Shown here piece by piece: positions 30,249 through 37,909 of a stretch of 46,181 bases of DNA. The stretch is taken from the IMG/VR virus record IMGVR_UViG_3300023219_000039, positions 1 to 46,181 of that record. One strand, 5' to 3'. Position 1 is the stretch's first letter. The number at the start of each line of letters is the position of its first letter. The stretch comes from a virus. A model generated the notes under the pieces. That model was given only the letters and a program-made list of their open reading frames with translations, was not told the DNA's origin and made no database searches. The position numbers and the translations under genes are program-made.

Positions 30249-31135
30249 TAGGGGAGATCCACACTTAGAGGTCGGGGATTAATAAAGCCAAACGGACCGA
30301 AGGTGGTGCTAACGCCGATGCCCGATTTGGCTGCTCGACTGGTTCCTCTATCAAAGGCATCAATAATAAATTTACCTTTAGCTGCGGGGGTATTATCAAA
30401 GAACTGCTTTATCAAGGCCGCTGGATCAAAGTCGCCATCGGCATCCTTACCCAGATGGATGATGTCGGCATTAGATGGGAACTTACCCTGAGAGGCCTGG
30501 AAAGTAGCGATGTCCGCTTTCGTCCAGCCTTGGTTAAGCAGATTATACTCATGTTCATTGCTCAGCGAGGTGGGTCTTGTATCAGTAAGGAGGCTGTCAT
30601 CTACCCCAAAGAAGTCCCTTATTTGTAAAGGGAATTGGCGGTTAGCTATCAGATCCGTATCTGGATTATACTCAACCAGCACCACAGTCTTACTCCCGCC
30701 GACTATGACTAGGCCCCCGCTAATCCCTACCATCTGAGCAGGCTTACTGCCATTGATGACAGAGGCCGGCAGCTCCAATGCATTACCCCCATTCTTAGGG
30801 GATCCACTAATAGAAGTAGCTAGGAGGTCAAAGAAGAAAAACTTTCGACCGAACTGAACAACCAGCAGTCCGATGTCCACGTCGGTATTGATATTCTCCC
30901 ACTTGTTTACGCTAAAGCCTACACTATCTACACCGCTGGCCAGTACACCACTATCAACGAGTACGCTGTTAGGTTCGTAGTCCATACCCAAGCGTCTGCG
31001 CCTGCTGCCGTTGCGGAGCAGTACGAAATTACTTTCATCAATGCTGGCATTCTCTGGAAAGGTAAGTGGGCTGGACTCTGTATTAATGCCCGCTACAAAG
31101 TTACGCCTTTGGAGATTTGTTCCCGCTCTGGCCAT
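30248..31135 (-). CDS. Tail tubular protein B, N-terminal part (T7 gp12-like)
   Basis: 295 residues starting MARAGTNLQRRNFVAGINTE. The segment NFVLLRNGSRRRRLGMDYE is the typical gp12 N-terminal motif (LLxxGsxxRRxGxxYE). It stops in CTCCCCTAATGG, where the TAA overlaps the next ATG. The run of four C before the stop is a plausible place for a -1 slip that would join the halves. This protein forms part of the tail nozzle. Confidence 0.65.
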   Translation of the reverse strand: MARAGTNLQRRNFVAGINTESSPLTFPENASIDESNFVLLRNGSRRRRLGMDYEPNSVLVDSGVLASGVDSVGFSVNKWENINTDVDIGLLVVQFGRKFFFFDLLATSISGSPKNGGNALELPASVINGSKPAQMVGISGGLVIVGGSKTVVLVEYNPDTDLIANRQFPLQIRDFFGVDDSLLTDTRPTSLSNEHEYNLLNQGWTKADIATFQASQGKFPSNADIIHLGKDADGDFDPAALIKQFFDNTPAAKGKFIIDAFDRGTSRAAKSGIGVSTTFGPFGFINPRPLSVDLP

Positions 31136-31310
31136 TCTCTAAATCTCCCATGTAACTCTTAATTGCTTTTTCAGCGTTAGTCCCGCTGGTATACAGACCC
31201 TTCAGAATATCAGGTACGCGGCCACCGCCTTGTACAATTACCTTGATAAGATTAGTATCTTGATGGTAGACGGGAATGAATTTCTTACGAGATTTGGTCA
31301 ATGTTCGCAC
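31101..31310 (-). CDS. Small basic hypothetical protein, 69 aa
   Basis: Starts MRTLTKSRKKFIPVYHQD and overlaps the next gene by 35 bases. A central VQGGGRVPDILKGLY segment is followed by a polar end. Small proteins lie between gp11 and gp12 homologues in some podoviruses. Function unknown; possibly a virion component. Confidence 0.45.
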   Translation of the reverse strand: MRTLTKSRKKFIPVYHQDTNLIKVIVQGGGRVPDILKGLYTSGTNAEKAIKSYMGDLENGQSGNKSPKA

Positions 31311-31324
31311 GATAGTTCCTTTGG

Positions 31325-32080
31325 TTAACGTTTATATCCAAGGTCTGGTAGTTTGAAGTCGCTCTTTGCTCGCCATGATTTAACAGCTTGTTGATCGCGT
31401 TGCCTGACAGCAGCCTGCTCTGCCTTTGGATGTGCTACCTGCTTAACTTCTACAGAGGCTGTAGAGATACTCTCGTGTAGCAGCAGAGAAAACATCTCTT
31501 CCGGTAGGTCTGGGACAGAAGTATCATCCAGTATCAGATCAGTACTATTCGTATAGCCCCAGCATTGGGTCTTGGATTGCTGCAAAGTTGTGTCCACTGC
31601 CTTATCGAAGTTATTAGTAACGACTAGATCATCATCAAATGATGTCCAGAAGGTAGGAGCCAAGTCGTTGCGCACAAATGTCTTCACGTCTGCTGATACA
31701 ATAACCGTAGTAACTTTAGCATCTGAACTATCCAGCCCATTCTGCTTCCTGAGAAATATATCTGGCTCCAGGTACTCGACAGCACTATACTTATCCCTGG
31801 TATCCGTAGACTTTCTTTTATTATAGTTGAAGATCTCTAGTTCTTTAATGCCTACAGGAATACGCAAGTGGGTAGGTTTAGATATATCAGATAGCCCCTC
31901 CAGAGCGAAGGTATTTTTCTGATGCGGCCAATTCTTTTCGTCCGACAATAGCTTGTAGGTACGAACGACGATCTTAGCTACTTGGGTAGCCTCCAAGGTA
32001 TCGTTAATCGAATTGACGGCATCACTTGACAAGGCTTCTAGTACATCTTGTGTGAGTTCAAGTAGAGTTGACTTGGTCAT
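31325..32080 (-). CDS. Tail tubular protein A (T7 gp11-like)
   Basis: 251 residues. It has an N-terminal helical region (LLELTQDVLEALSS), then RTYKLLSDEKNWPHQKNTFAL (the gp11 pattern), and LEYLEP and IFLRKQ segments. A late ESISTASVEVKQVAHPKAEQ helix precedes the basic end. It forms the ring that attaches the tail tube to the portal. The neighbours (tail tubular protein B downstream) support this. Confidence 0.65.
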   Translation of the reverse strand: MTKSTLLELTQDVLEALSSDAVNSINDTLEATQVAKIVVRTYKLLSDEKNWPHQKNTFALEGLSDISKPTHLRIPVGIKELEIFNYNKRKSTDTRDKYSAVEYLEPDIFLRKQNGLDSSDAKVTTVIVSADVKTFVRNDLAPTFWTSFDDDLVVTNNFDKAVDTTLQQSKTQCWGYTNSTDLILDDTSVPDLPEEMFSLLLHESISTASVEVKQVAHPKAEQAAVRQRDQQAVKSWRAKSDFKLPDLGYKR

Positions 32081-32092
32081 AATAATATTTCT

Positions 32093-33271
32093 TTAGACAA
32101 AAAATTCATTATTCTGAAGAGTTAAGAAGAGCTTATCCGTTAGAGTACCTGTAAGCGTAGGGTAGTTTGTATCTAAAAATCGTAACATCCTATCTTGTGT
32201 AGTACCTGGGGCAATACCTTGTTGATTAAAATAGATATGCATTGCACTTGCTAAAGCTATATCAGTTGTAATACCTGCGTTAGATATAAACCCCGCTCTT
32301 AATCTTGAGTTAAAACCGTTCTGAGTAAACCCTTGTCCTGCTAGATAGGTCATCCAAAGATCTACCAAAGTCCCTTTAGCTGCCCCTGTTGCAGCTAAGA
32401 CATCTTGACCTGTGATACCAATAAGACCTGTAGCTGGAATAATATTTCTAGTAGAAGCAACCGTTACATCAAATCCTGCTATAGCAATAGTATCAAGATC
32501 AGGAGTTAAATTTTTCTCATCTTGTAAAGTAACAGCTTGTCCTGTTATAGCAATAATATCAAGAGCAGGAGTAATTGAAGTCCCTACGGCTGCCGTGGAG
32601 ATGCCGATTCTTGGTATATAGGGATAAATAACTGGCGAGTGATCTTCAGTTGTTGGTGTGCCAAACGCCGTTAAACCAAGCCCGCCAACCAAATCGTTAT
32701 CTTCATCATTGAGCATCGGGAGATAGAAAACAAGATTACCCGGTCTTATCAAAAGAGGTGAAAAGCCCCTTGATAAAGCAACGCCCTCCGCCTCGCTCAA
32801 GGCAACATCCCAGATAGCCGCCTCGGCCAAACCACCGTCCATTTCCGATATGGGTGAACTGTCCCCCAACCGGCCCACTGTAATGCGGTTAAGCCCGGCA
32901 GGAGTAACGCTGGTGGTATCCGTTCCTTTGTTTGCGGTGTCACCGTTCAAAACACACGTGCGGTCAGTCGTGCTGGCCGCAATTGCTATGGCATGATTCC
33001 ATGTATTTGCGGTATAACCATTTGCTGTTTCCGCTGTATCAAATCCCCCATCGCCAGCAAAGAACTGTATCGGGTCGCCTCCAATATCTCCTCGTATAAT
33101 TATCCCGAAGAAATCATTAGATACCCCGCTGTTGGGAATGCTGATTGGCGTGTTGTTGTCAGTAACATTGTCGGCATTGAACCAGATAGAAATCGTCAGG
33201 GGCGCAGCCGTTACCGGCGTGCTTTCTACCTGCAAGTATTCAGTGCTTGCGCTTAAAAAGCTGCGGGCCAT
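32093..33271 (-). CDS. LamG/concanavalin-like fibre or head-fibre protein, 392 aa
   Basis: Residues 1-200 form a laminin-G type carbohydrate-binding domain (LTISIWFNADN, NTWNHAIAIA, RITVGRLGD, LAEAAIWDVALSEAE). Residues 234-298 hold three repeats of about 22 residues (ALDIIAITGQAVTL, DLDTIAIAGFDVTV, ATGLIGITGQDVLA). A C-terminal helical domain follows. Base composition changes sharply near 32,590, GC-rich for the LamG part and AT-rich for the repeats and C-terminus. This suggests a chimaeric gene. Probably a virion surface or receptor protein. Confidence 0.6.
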   Translation of the reverse strand: MARSFLSASTEYLQVESTPVTAAPLTISIWFNADNVTDNNTPISIPNSGVSNDFFGIIIRGDIGGDPIQFFAGDGGFDTAETANGYTANTWNHAIAIAASTTDRTCVLNGDTANKGTDTTSVTPAGLNRITVGRLGDSSPISEMDGGLAEAAIWDVALSEAEGVALSRGFSPLLIRPGNLVFYLPMLNDEDNDLVGGLGLTAFGTPTTEDHSPVIYPYIPRIGISTAAVGTSITPALDIIAITGQAVTLQDEKNLTPDLDTIAIAGFDVTVASTRNIIPATGLIGITGQDVLAATGAAKGTLVDLWMTYLAGQGFTQNGFNSRLRAGFISNAGITTDIALASAMHIYFNQQGIAPGTTQDRMLRFLDTNYPTLTGTLTDKLFLTLQNNEFFV

Positions 33272-33762
33272 TAGGTTTCCCGAATTTCGACAAATCTCAA
33301 TTCAGCGTCGCCGATAGCCGTGTCGCTGACAGCATCGCGGTTTATCTTGATCCTGAACCCTTCTCCGGCAGCGACGGAATCCATGTCCACACCATCGGTA
33401 AAGGCGATAGAAACAATATCTACCAGACCAGAAGTCCCCGGAACGGTAGTGTTGTCCACTGAATTAACAGCAGCAAATCCGTCGACGTCCAAATCCTGTT
33501 GCTGGTCACCGATCCTCTCAAAAGCAGTATCCCAGTCTGTGTTGCCGGTGGTTGCAGCGGTCAGCGCATAATGAAGAAATACTGTCACCCCGCCGCCATC
33601 ATAGTGCTGAGGCATCACTCCTGAAAACACAGCAAATTCATTCGTCGTATCGTCAAAATCCAGAACCGGATGTAAATTACGAGTATCCAGCGTAGCGAAG
33701 TTTGCGCTTGTGGGTTCGTTCGACTGCGGAACAAACTGTAAAAGACTGTCACCGGTTGCCAT
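33271..33762 (-). CDS. Virion-type protein, 163 aa
   Basis: Starts MATGDSLLQFVPQSNEP. Beta-rich (GVTVFLHYALTAATTG, RIKINRDAV, AELRFVEIRET), of a type frequently seen among phage and prophage structural genes. It shares one base with the start of the LamG gene and the same GC-rich composition, so both may have been acquired together. Role unknown; likely an accessory virion protein. Confidence 0.5.
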   Translation of the reverse strand: MATGDSLLQFVPQSNEPTSANFATLDTRNLHPVLDFDDTTNEFAVFSGVMPQHYDGGGVTVFLHYALTAATTGNTDWDTAFERIGDQQQDLDVDGFAAVNSVDNTTVPGTSGLVDIVSIAFTDGVDMDSVAAGEGFRIKINRDAVSDTAIGDAELRFVEIRET

Positions 33763-34013
33763 TATAATGCTTTCCCTCTATGTGAGGAGACCACTGCTGC
33801 CTTGACAGCCGACGTTACAGCACTGCCCGCAAGAGTCTCAATATCGTTAAGGAGTTGACTGACGGCGGCTTTATTACCCTCTAACGGTGTTCCAGTAACA
33901 TCAGGATTGGCAGCGATGAATTCTAACCTAAGCACAACGACCTTATCCATTTCTTGAAGGATTTCAGCCAGCCGGTTAATCGCTGACTGTACAATTTTTG
34001 TATTAGCTACCAT
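33762..34013 (-). CDS. Small helical protein, 83 aa
   Basis: Starts MVANTKIVQSAINRLAEILQEMDK. Mostly helical with an Ala/Val-rich end. It shares a base with the next start. Function unknown. In the fibre-gene cluster, so possibly an adaptor or chaperone. Confidence 0.45.
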   Translation of the reverse strand: MVANTKIVQSAINRLAEILQEMDKVVVLRLEFIAANPDVTGTPLEGNKAAVSQLLNDIETLAGSAVTSAVKAAVVSSHRGKAL

Positions 34014-34045
34014 ATCATTTTAAAACCTCTTGCCTAACCTCTTAA

Positions 34046-34480
34046 TTAAATTGTTTTCTTCCAGATACCGCTAACACTAAACGTAATAGTAATAGGGCCA
34101 GTAGTATTACCAAAAACTATAGGTTCAGTACTGTGTGCTAGGATATGATCATTCACACTTTCAAACAGAACGAGTGATCTACCATCCGTAAACCCACCAG
34201 CGTCAGTAGCTATCTGAGCTACATCATCTGCATCAAACACGAGGTCAAAACTACCGTCAAGCGCAGAGGATAGATTGAGTAAAGTAATCGGTCCTGTCCA
34301 TCCGATGTTAGTAGCGACTGCGGTAAGTGTAGCGAATAACGTATCTGTATCAGGATTGATAACAGCGTTAGTAACGATACCCAATTTGATTACGGCGCCA
34401 CCAAGAGTACTATCCAAATCGAGTGGATCAGTACCATCATCGTGCCGTTCAAGCCATTTACTATGGACTACCCATACCAT
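34046..34480 (-). CDS. Hypothetical virion protein, 144 aa
   Basis: Beta-rich (GPITLLNLSSALDGSFDLVF, GPITITFSVSGIW), with the look of a small structural protein. It overlaps the upstream stop by one base. No specific family is recognised. Probably a virion accessory protein. Confidence 0.45.
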   Translation of the reverse strand: MVWVVHSKWLERHDDGTDPLDLDSTLGGAVIKLGIVTNAVINPDTDTLFATLTAVATNIGWTGPITLLNLSSALDGSFDLVFDADDVAQIATDAGGFTDGRSLVLFESVNDHILAHSTEPIVFGNTTGPITITFSVSGIWKKTI

Positions 34481-34740
34481 TATTCAATACTCTCGTCTTC
34501 GATATTCAGGATAGTTTCGAACATTTTAATCTGCTTCTGGTATCTCTTGATACTGAACTTAACCTCACCTAGAGGTTGTTTTCTCTCTTTGGCCCGTACT
34601 AGCTTTGCTTCTAGCCTTTCCAAGCGAGCGTAAGAACGATCAAGAGCATGGCCAATGGCAAGTCTATCACCAATAACAATAGATACTGGCTGACCAACAA
34701 TACCGACTTTTGCGGCTAACTTTGATAACATTTGTCCCAT
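34480..34740 (-). CDS. Small coiled-coil protein, 86 aa
   Basis: Starts MGQMLSKLAAKVGIVGQPVS. After residue 35 a long basic-acidic coiled coil (SYARLERLEAKLVRAKERK) runs to the end, where it turns acidic. Function unknown; perhaps a trimerisation or assembly factor for neighbouring virion proteins. Confidence 0.5.
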   Translation of the reverse strand: MGQMLSKLAAKVGIVGQPVSIVIGDRLAIGHALDRSYARLERLEAKLVRAKERKQPLGEVKFSIKRYQKQIKMFETILNIEDESIE

Positions 34741-34767
34741 AATATTAAGTACCTATAATAAGCATAA

Positions 34768-35376
34768 TTAATCAACCTCAATGCAGGCGAGCTGTGAGGT
34801 GATTGTGTTACCGGCAGCAGCAGTGCCCCAGGTTGCAGTTACATCTAGTGTCTGGTCTACAGTAGTATCGATAGTAACTGGCGTAGTAATGGTAAGTCCG
34901 AAGTGATCGCCTACCTCTGTAACGAAACTTCCAGCAGCCATAACGGTACCAGTAGTACCAACACTGCGAATTGTGATTAGGAAATCTATTGCCCAATGCG
35001 AATTAGCAACAGCTCCCAGAGTTGAAGCTCCAGTAAGAGATAGAGTAACCCCACCTAATTTCACAATTATATTCAAGGTAGGTGTAGCAGTATCGCTTAC
35101 GATCCCTTGTACACGAACCCGGAAGCTTTTACCGATCTTGTTCTCTGATGCTGGTAAGACAAGTGTGCCTACGCCAGCGCCAAATAAAGTGGTTTCAGTA
35201 ACGGTGTTTGCTACAACTTTGTCCGCTGTCTGTTGGAACAAAGTCTCTCCTGAGGCAGCCTTTTTCCACGCGCCAGAACCAGCGCCGTCCGCGACATAAA
35301 CTTGATCTACCAGGGCCACACCCACATCTTTGGGCTCATGGATATCAGGATCTGCTGCGTCTTTATGTTCAGTCAT
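34768..35376 (-). CDS. Virion protein, possibly fibre-like, 202 aa
   Basis: ATG 35376 (MTEHKDAADPDIHEPKDVG) is preferred over 35388 because TTGGAGC lies just upstream. The N-terminus (LVDQVYVADGAGSGAWKK) resembles segments found in phage head-fibre and tail proteins. The rest is Thr/Gly/Val-rich beta sequence. It lies just downstream of a hairpin that follows the capsid genes. Function not certain. Confidence 0.5.
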   Translation of the reverse strand: MTEHKDAADPDIHEPKDVGVALVDQVYVADGAGSGAWKKAASGETLFQQTADKVVANTVTETTLFGAGVGTLVLPASENKIGKSFRVRVQGIVSDTATPTLNIIVKLGGVTLSLTGASTLGAVANSHWAIDFLITIRSVGTTGTVMAAGSFVTEVGDHFGLTITTPVTIDTTVDQTLDVTATWGTAAAGNTITSQLACIEVD

Positions 35377-35392
35377 GGATAGCTCCAAGTAG

Positions 35393-35423
35393 AAAGGGGA
35401 GGGAGGTTAAGCCCTCCCCCTTT
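35393..35423 (-). terminator. Hairpin after the capsid genes, probable terminator or attenuator
   Basis: On the minus strand AAAGGGG(G)AGGG pairs with CCCTCCCCTTT around a short loop, directly after the 156-aa head gene's stop (35426). The stem is very GC-rich, with flanking A/T tracts and a short TTT tail. It probably ends or reduces transcription after the abundant capsid genes, so downstream virion genes are made at lower levels. Confidence 0.6.
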
Positions 35424-35425
35424 GG

Positions 35426-35896
35426 TTAGACGAGATCGTATTCGATCACGATAGCAGCAACACCCGCAGCAGTGATGGTCGGAGAAGTACCGCCCAACAG
35501 TGTGCCAATCGAAGTATCAGCAGCAAAAGTAGCGGCCCAAGTACCATTAAACGAACTAATGATAACAGTAGCAGCAGCTTCAAGCTGTGCTTCAGTGATA
35601 TCGAAACCGTTGGTAGCTTCACTACCTTCGGTACCGATAGACAGGATAGGCGCAGTACCACCAATCACGAACACTTCCTTAATGTCCACGACGACCCTAC
35701 GGACTAGCGCGCCAGCGGGGAGGACCTGTTCATCCAAGATATCGAGAACGTTGGCGATAACGTCGCTGCCTTTGAAGTTAATATGCAACTCCTTAGTGAC
35801 GTTGTTCGACAGGCCGCGACCCATCGAAGGTTCGTTGGCTAAACGCGGACCAAAATGGTTCTTTACGTTCCGGCCTGTAGTGCTTTCAATAACCAT
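35426..35896 (-). CDS. Head protein downstream of major capsid, 156 aa
   Basis: Starts MVIESTTGRNVKNHFGPRLA. Beta-rich second half (VRRVVVDIKEVFVIGG, VAAIVIEYDLV). Immediately follows the major capsid gene and precedes a strong hairpin, so it is probably made in quantity. A decoration or head-completion role is inferred only from position. Confidence 0.5.
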   Translation of the reverse strand: MVIESTTGRNVKNHFGPRLANEPSMGRGLSNNVTKELHINFKGSDVIANVLDILDEQVLPAGALVRRVVVDIKEVFVIGGTAPILSIGTEGSEATNGFDITEAQLEAAATVIISSFNGTWAATFAADTSIGTLLGGTSPTITAAGVAAIVIEYDLV

Positions 35897-35915
35897 GCTT
35901 TAGTTATTCCTTTCT

Positions 35916-36881
35916 TTATGCAGTTGCAACAGCGTCGGAAACAATAACACCCAGCGTTTCAATACGCTGAACACCAAAGCCATAACGACTGGTAGTGACA
36001 AACCTATCCTTCGGAGGATTGATCTTACGTTCGCTCTCCGTTACCGGCAGACGACGGATGGCACCCATAACAGGCTTACTCGCATCATCAGCCATCGACA
36101 TAAAGATGTTAGCTTTGCCCGCAGCAGTGATCGACTGCGTACCATCAATGTCCGTACCTGCAGCAACGTCCGGCAAGCGGTTAGTTGAAATGATATTCCA
36201 ACCAAAGATGTTACCCACCAACTGCATGTTAGGACCAAGAAAGCCGTCCTTACGCATTTGCTCAAAGAACGGATCCCGATCAAGCCCGTCTGTGATAGTA
36301 ACCAACCGATCAAGGGCAGTAGCAGTTACCGGATCAATCAACAACAGACGACCTGACAGAGGAACGTCAGCCTTATCAAAGGCCAACTTCATCAAAGCCA
36401 TATCATCTTCCGTCAGCTGCTCACCAGCACCAGAAGCCCGGCGCATATGCTGCTGACCGTTAATAGTATTCGGGTCGCCAATTGTCAAACCGGCAAAAGC
36501 AGCAGCCAGGAAGTCAGTTTCAAAACGCTCACCAAACGCCTTAACAGCCAGCGAGGACCGGGCTGCGAGCAGCTGATCAACCTGGTTGCCATCCTCACGA
36601 AGCTCGTCCGTGATTTCGAAGGCATCGCCAACGTGTTCAGTGATTGTCAATTGCACTTCACCCGTATCAATGGGGTTAAACGCAATCTGCTGATCTTCCG
36701 CTACGTCCTGCAACGTCACGTCGCCAACGGTCTTAACAAACAGAGTTGTACCCGAGGAGAAGCTAGCAACATTCCGATAAAAAGTAGTCGGCAAAAGAAC
36801 AGAGGGCAGCTTCTCAAGGAGGAGGGTATCATAGATTTCCCTCTCGATGAAAGCAGCAGTGTTACCTACAGTCTGTGTCAT
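35916..36881 (-). CDS. Major capsid protein
   Basis: 321 residues starting MTQTVGNTAAFIEREIYDTLLLEKLPSV without long repeats. ATFYRNVASF-like and TGEVQLTITEHVGDAFEITDE segments fit an HK97-fold N-arm and E-loop region, and RLLLIDPVTATALDRLV is typical of the P-domain helix. The size is close to T7-like capsids (about 345), and it follows a scaffold-like gene. Ribosome binding site AAGGATAGATAA precedes the ATG. Confidence 0.75.
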   Translation of the reverse strand: MTQTVGNTAAFIEREIYDTLLLEKLPSVLLPTTFYRNVASFSSGTTLFVKTVGDVTLQDVAEDQQIAFNPIDTGEVQLTITEHVGDAFEITDELREDGNQVDQLLAARSSLAVKAFGERFETDFLAAAFAGLTIGDPNTINGQQHMRRASGAGEQLTEDDMALMKLAFDKADVPLSGRLLLIDPVTATALDRLVTITDGLDRDPFFEQMRKDGFLGPNMQLVGNIFGWNIISTNRLPDVAAGTDIDGTQSITAAGKANIFMSMADDASKPVMGAIRRLPVTESERKINPPKDRFVTTSRYGFGVQRIETLGVIVSDAVATA

Positions 36882-36897
36882 TTATCTATCCTTATTA

Positions 36898-37632
36898 TTA
36901 GCCTTCAAGTTCTCTTCGAAGAGCCTGGGCACGAGATAAGTCCGGATCCACTTCGTCTTTGAAGAAATCCCTACGCATTTCACTTGGTGTTTTCCTTGCT
37001 GTAGGTTCTTGATGGCCTGGGGTTTGGATGTCGCCCGTAGACAAGCTACGCGGCGGGGTTACATTTGGTTTATCAATATCCATCAGCTTGTAAACAACTG
37101 CTGGCGAGTTCGTAGCACCGAGTTCAAGAAGACCTTGCACACTGAGGCCATTGGCCGCAGCAGCTTTGGATACAGCAGCCTGAGCTGCTTCCTTCGAACC
37201 GTAAACTTCTGTCAGTTTCCGATCCATCTCAGTAACACGATCTTGGAGCAACTTGCGCTGATCCCTCGCGTCCATTTGTTTACCGACTGCTTCATCTAGT
37301 GCGTTGACATCCAGAGTAGGTGGTTCAGTTGTCACTGTACTTGCCTGCTGTGTCCTCTTAATCTCTTCCAAAATACTATCCTTAGCTGCTTGTTCTGCTT
37401 TGATCCGTTCGTTCTCTTCCCGTAGCGTCTTGTTCTCACTCTCAATTGTCGTGATGTGAGCTTGGCTGGGTTGAACAGAAGCCAAGGCGGCTTCAACAGA
37501 AGTGTATTTCGGATTACCAGTTGCATCTTTGATGCCCTGTAGTACCTGAGTATAGTCAGGCTGTACGGGAGCTGATGCTGGTTCTTGTGCCGGGACCGCT
37601 GGGGCCTCTACTGGCGTGACTGGGTCAGTCAT
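36898..37632 (-). CDS. Capsid assembly (scaffolding) protein
   Basis: 244 residues, Pro/Ala/Glu-rich N-terminus (DPVTPVEAPAVPAQEPASAP), then a central coiled coil (ESENKTLREENERIKAEQAA) and a basic C-terminal helix (SRAQALRRELE) that would touch the capsid protein. This is the usual scaffold layout, and the gene sits between portal and major capsid genes. GGAGAACTAAC precedes the ATG. Confidence 0.75.
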   Translation of the reverse strand: MTDPVTPVEAPAVPAQEPASAPVQPDYTQVLQGIKDATGNPKYTSVEAALASVQPSQAHITTIESENKTLREENERIKAEQAAKDSILEEIKRTQQASTVTTEPPTLDVNALDEAVGKQMDARDQRKLLQDRVTEMDRKLTEVYGSKEAAQAAVSKAAAANGLSVQGLLELGATNSPAVVYKLMDIDKPNVTPPRSLSTGDIQTPGHQEPTARKTPSEMRRDFFKDEVDPDLSRAQALRRELEG

Positions 37633-37633
37633 G

Positions 37634-37909
37634 TTAGTTCTCCTTGGTCAGGGTGTTCAGAAATTGTAGTATGTTCTTAGTCTGTTTAATCTGTCCGTTT
37701 GAGTAAGCTTGGCTTGCTGCATAGTTAGCAATCTCTAGCTTTAACTCTGCTATCTTATTCAGGAGTACAGCATCCTGGTGGTGCTCTCTAATGTATGCAA
37801 TGAGTAACTGGATAATGAATTGGCTTTCCTCTAGTACTTCGTTTAGGGCCTCTTCCTTAAGTCCTCTCTTCTCCGCAAACTTAACTAGGTTGTACGGGCT
37901 CTTGCTCAT
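37634..37909 (-). CDS. Small helical protein between portal and scaffold, 91 aa
   Basis: ATG 37909 (MSKSPYNLVKFAEKR) lies inside the portal gene's end, with AGGAG about ten bases upstream. The longer frame from 37936 overlaps more. The product is all-helical (EALNEVLEESQFIIQLLIAY, LLNKIAELKLEIANY). It may help head assembly. No family is recognised. Confidence 0.5.
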   Translation of the reverse strand: MSKSPYNLVKFAEKRGLKEEALNEVLEESQFIIQLLIAYIREHHQDAVLLNKIAELKLEIANYAASQAYSNGQIKQTKNILQFLNTLTKEN

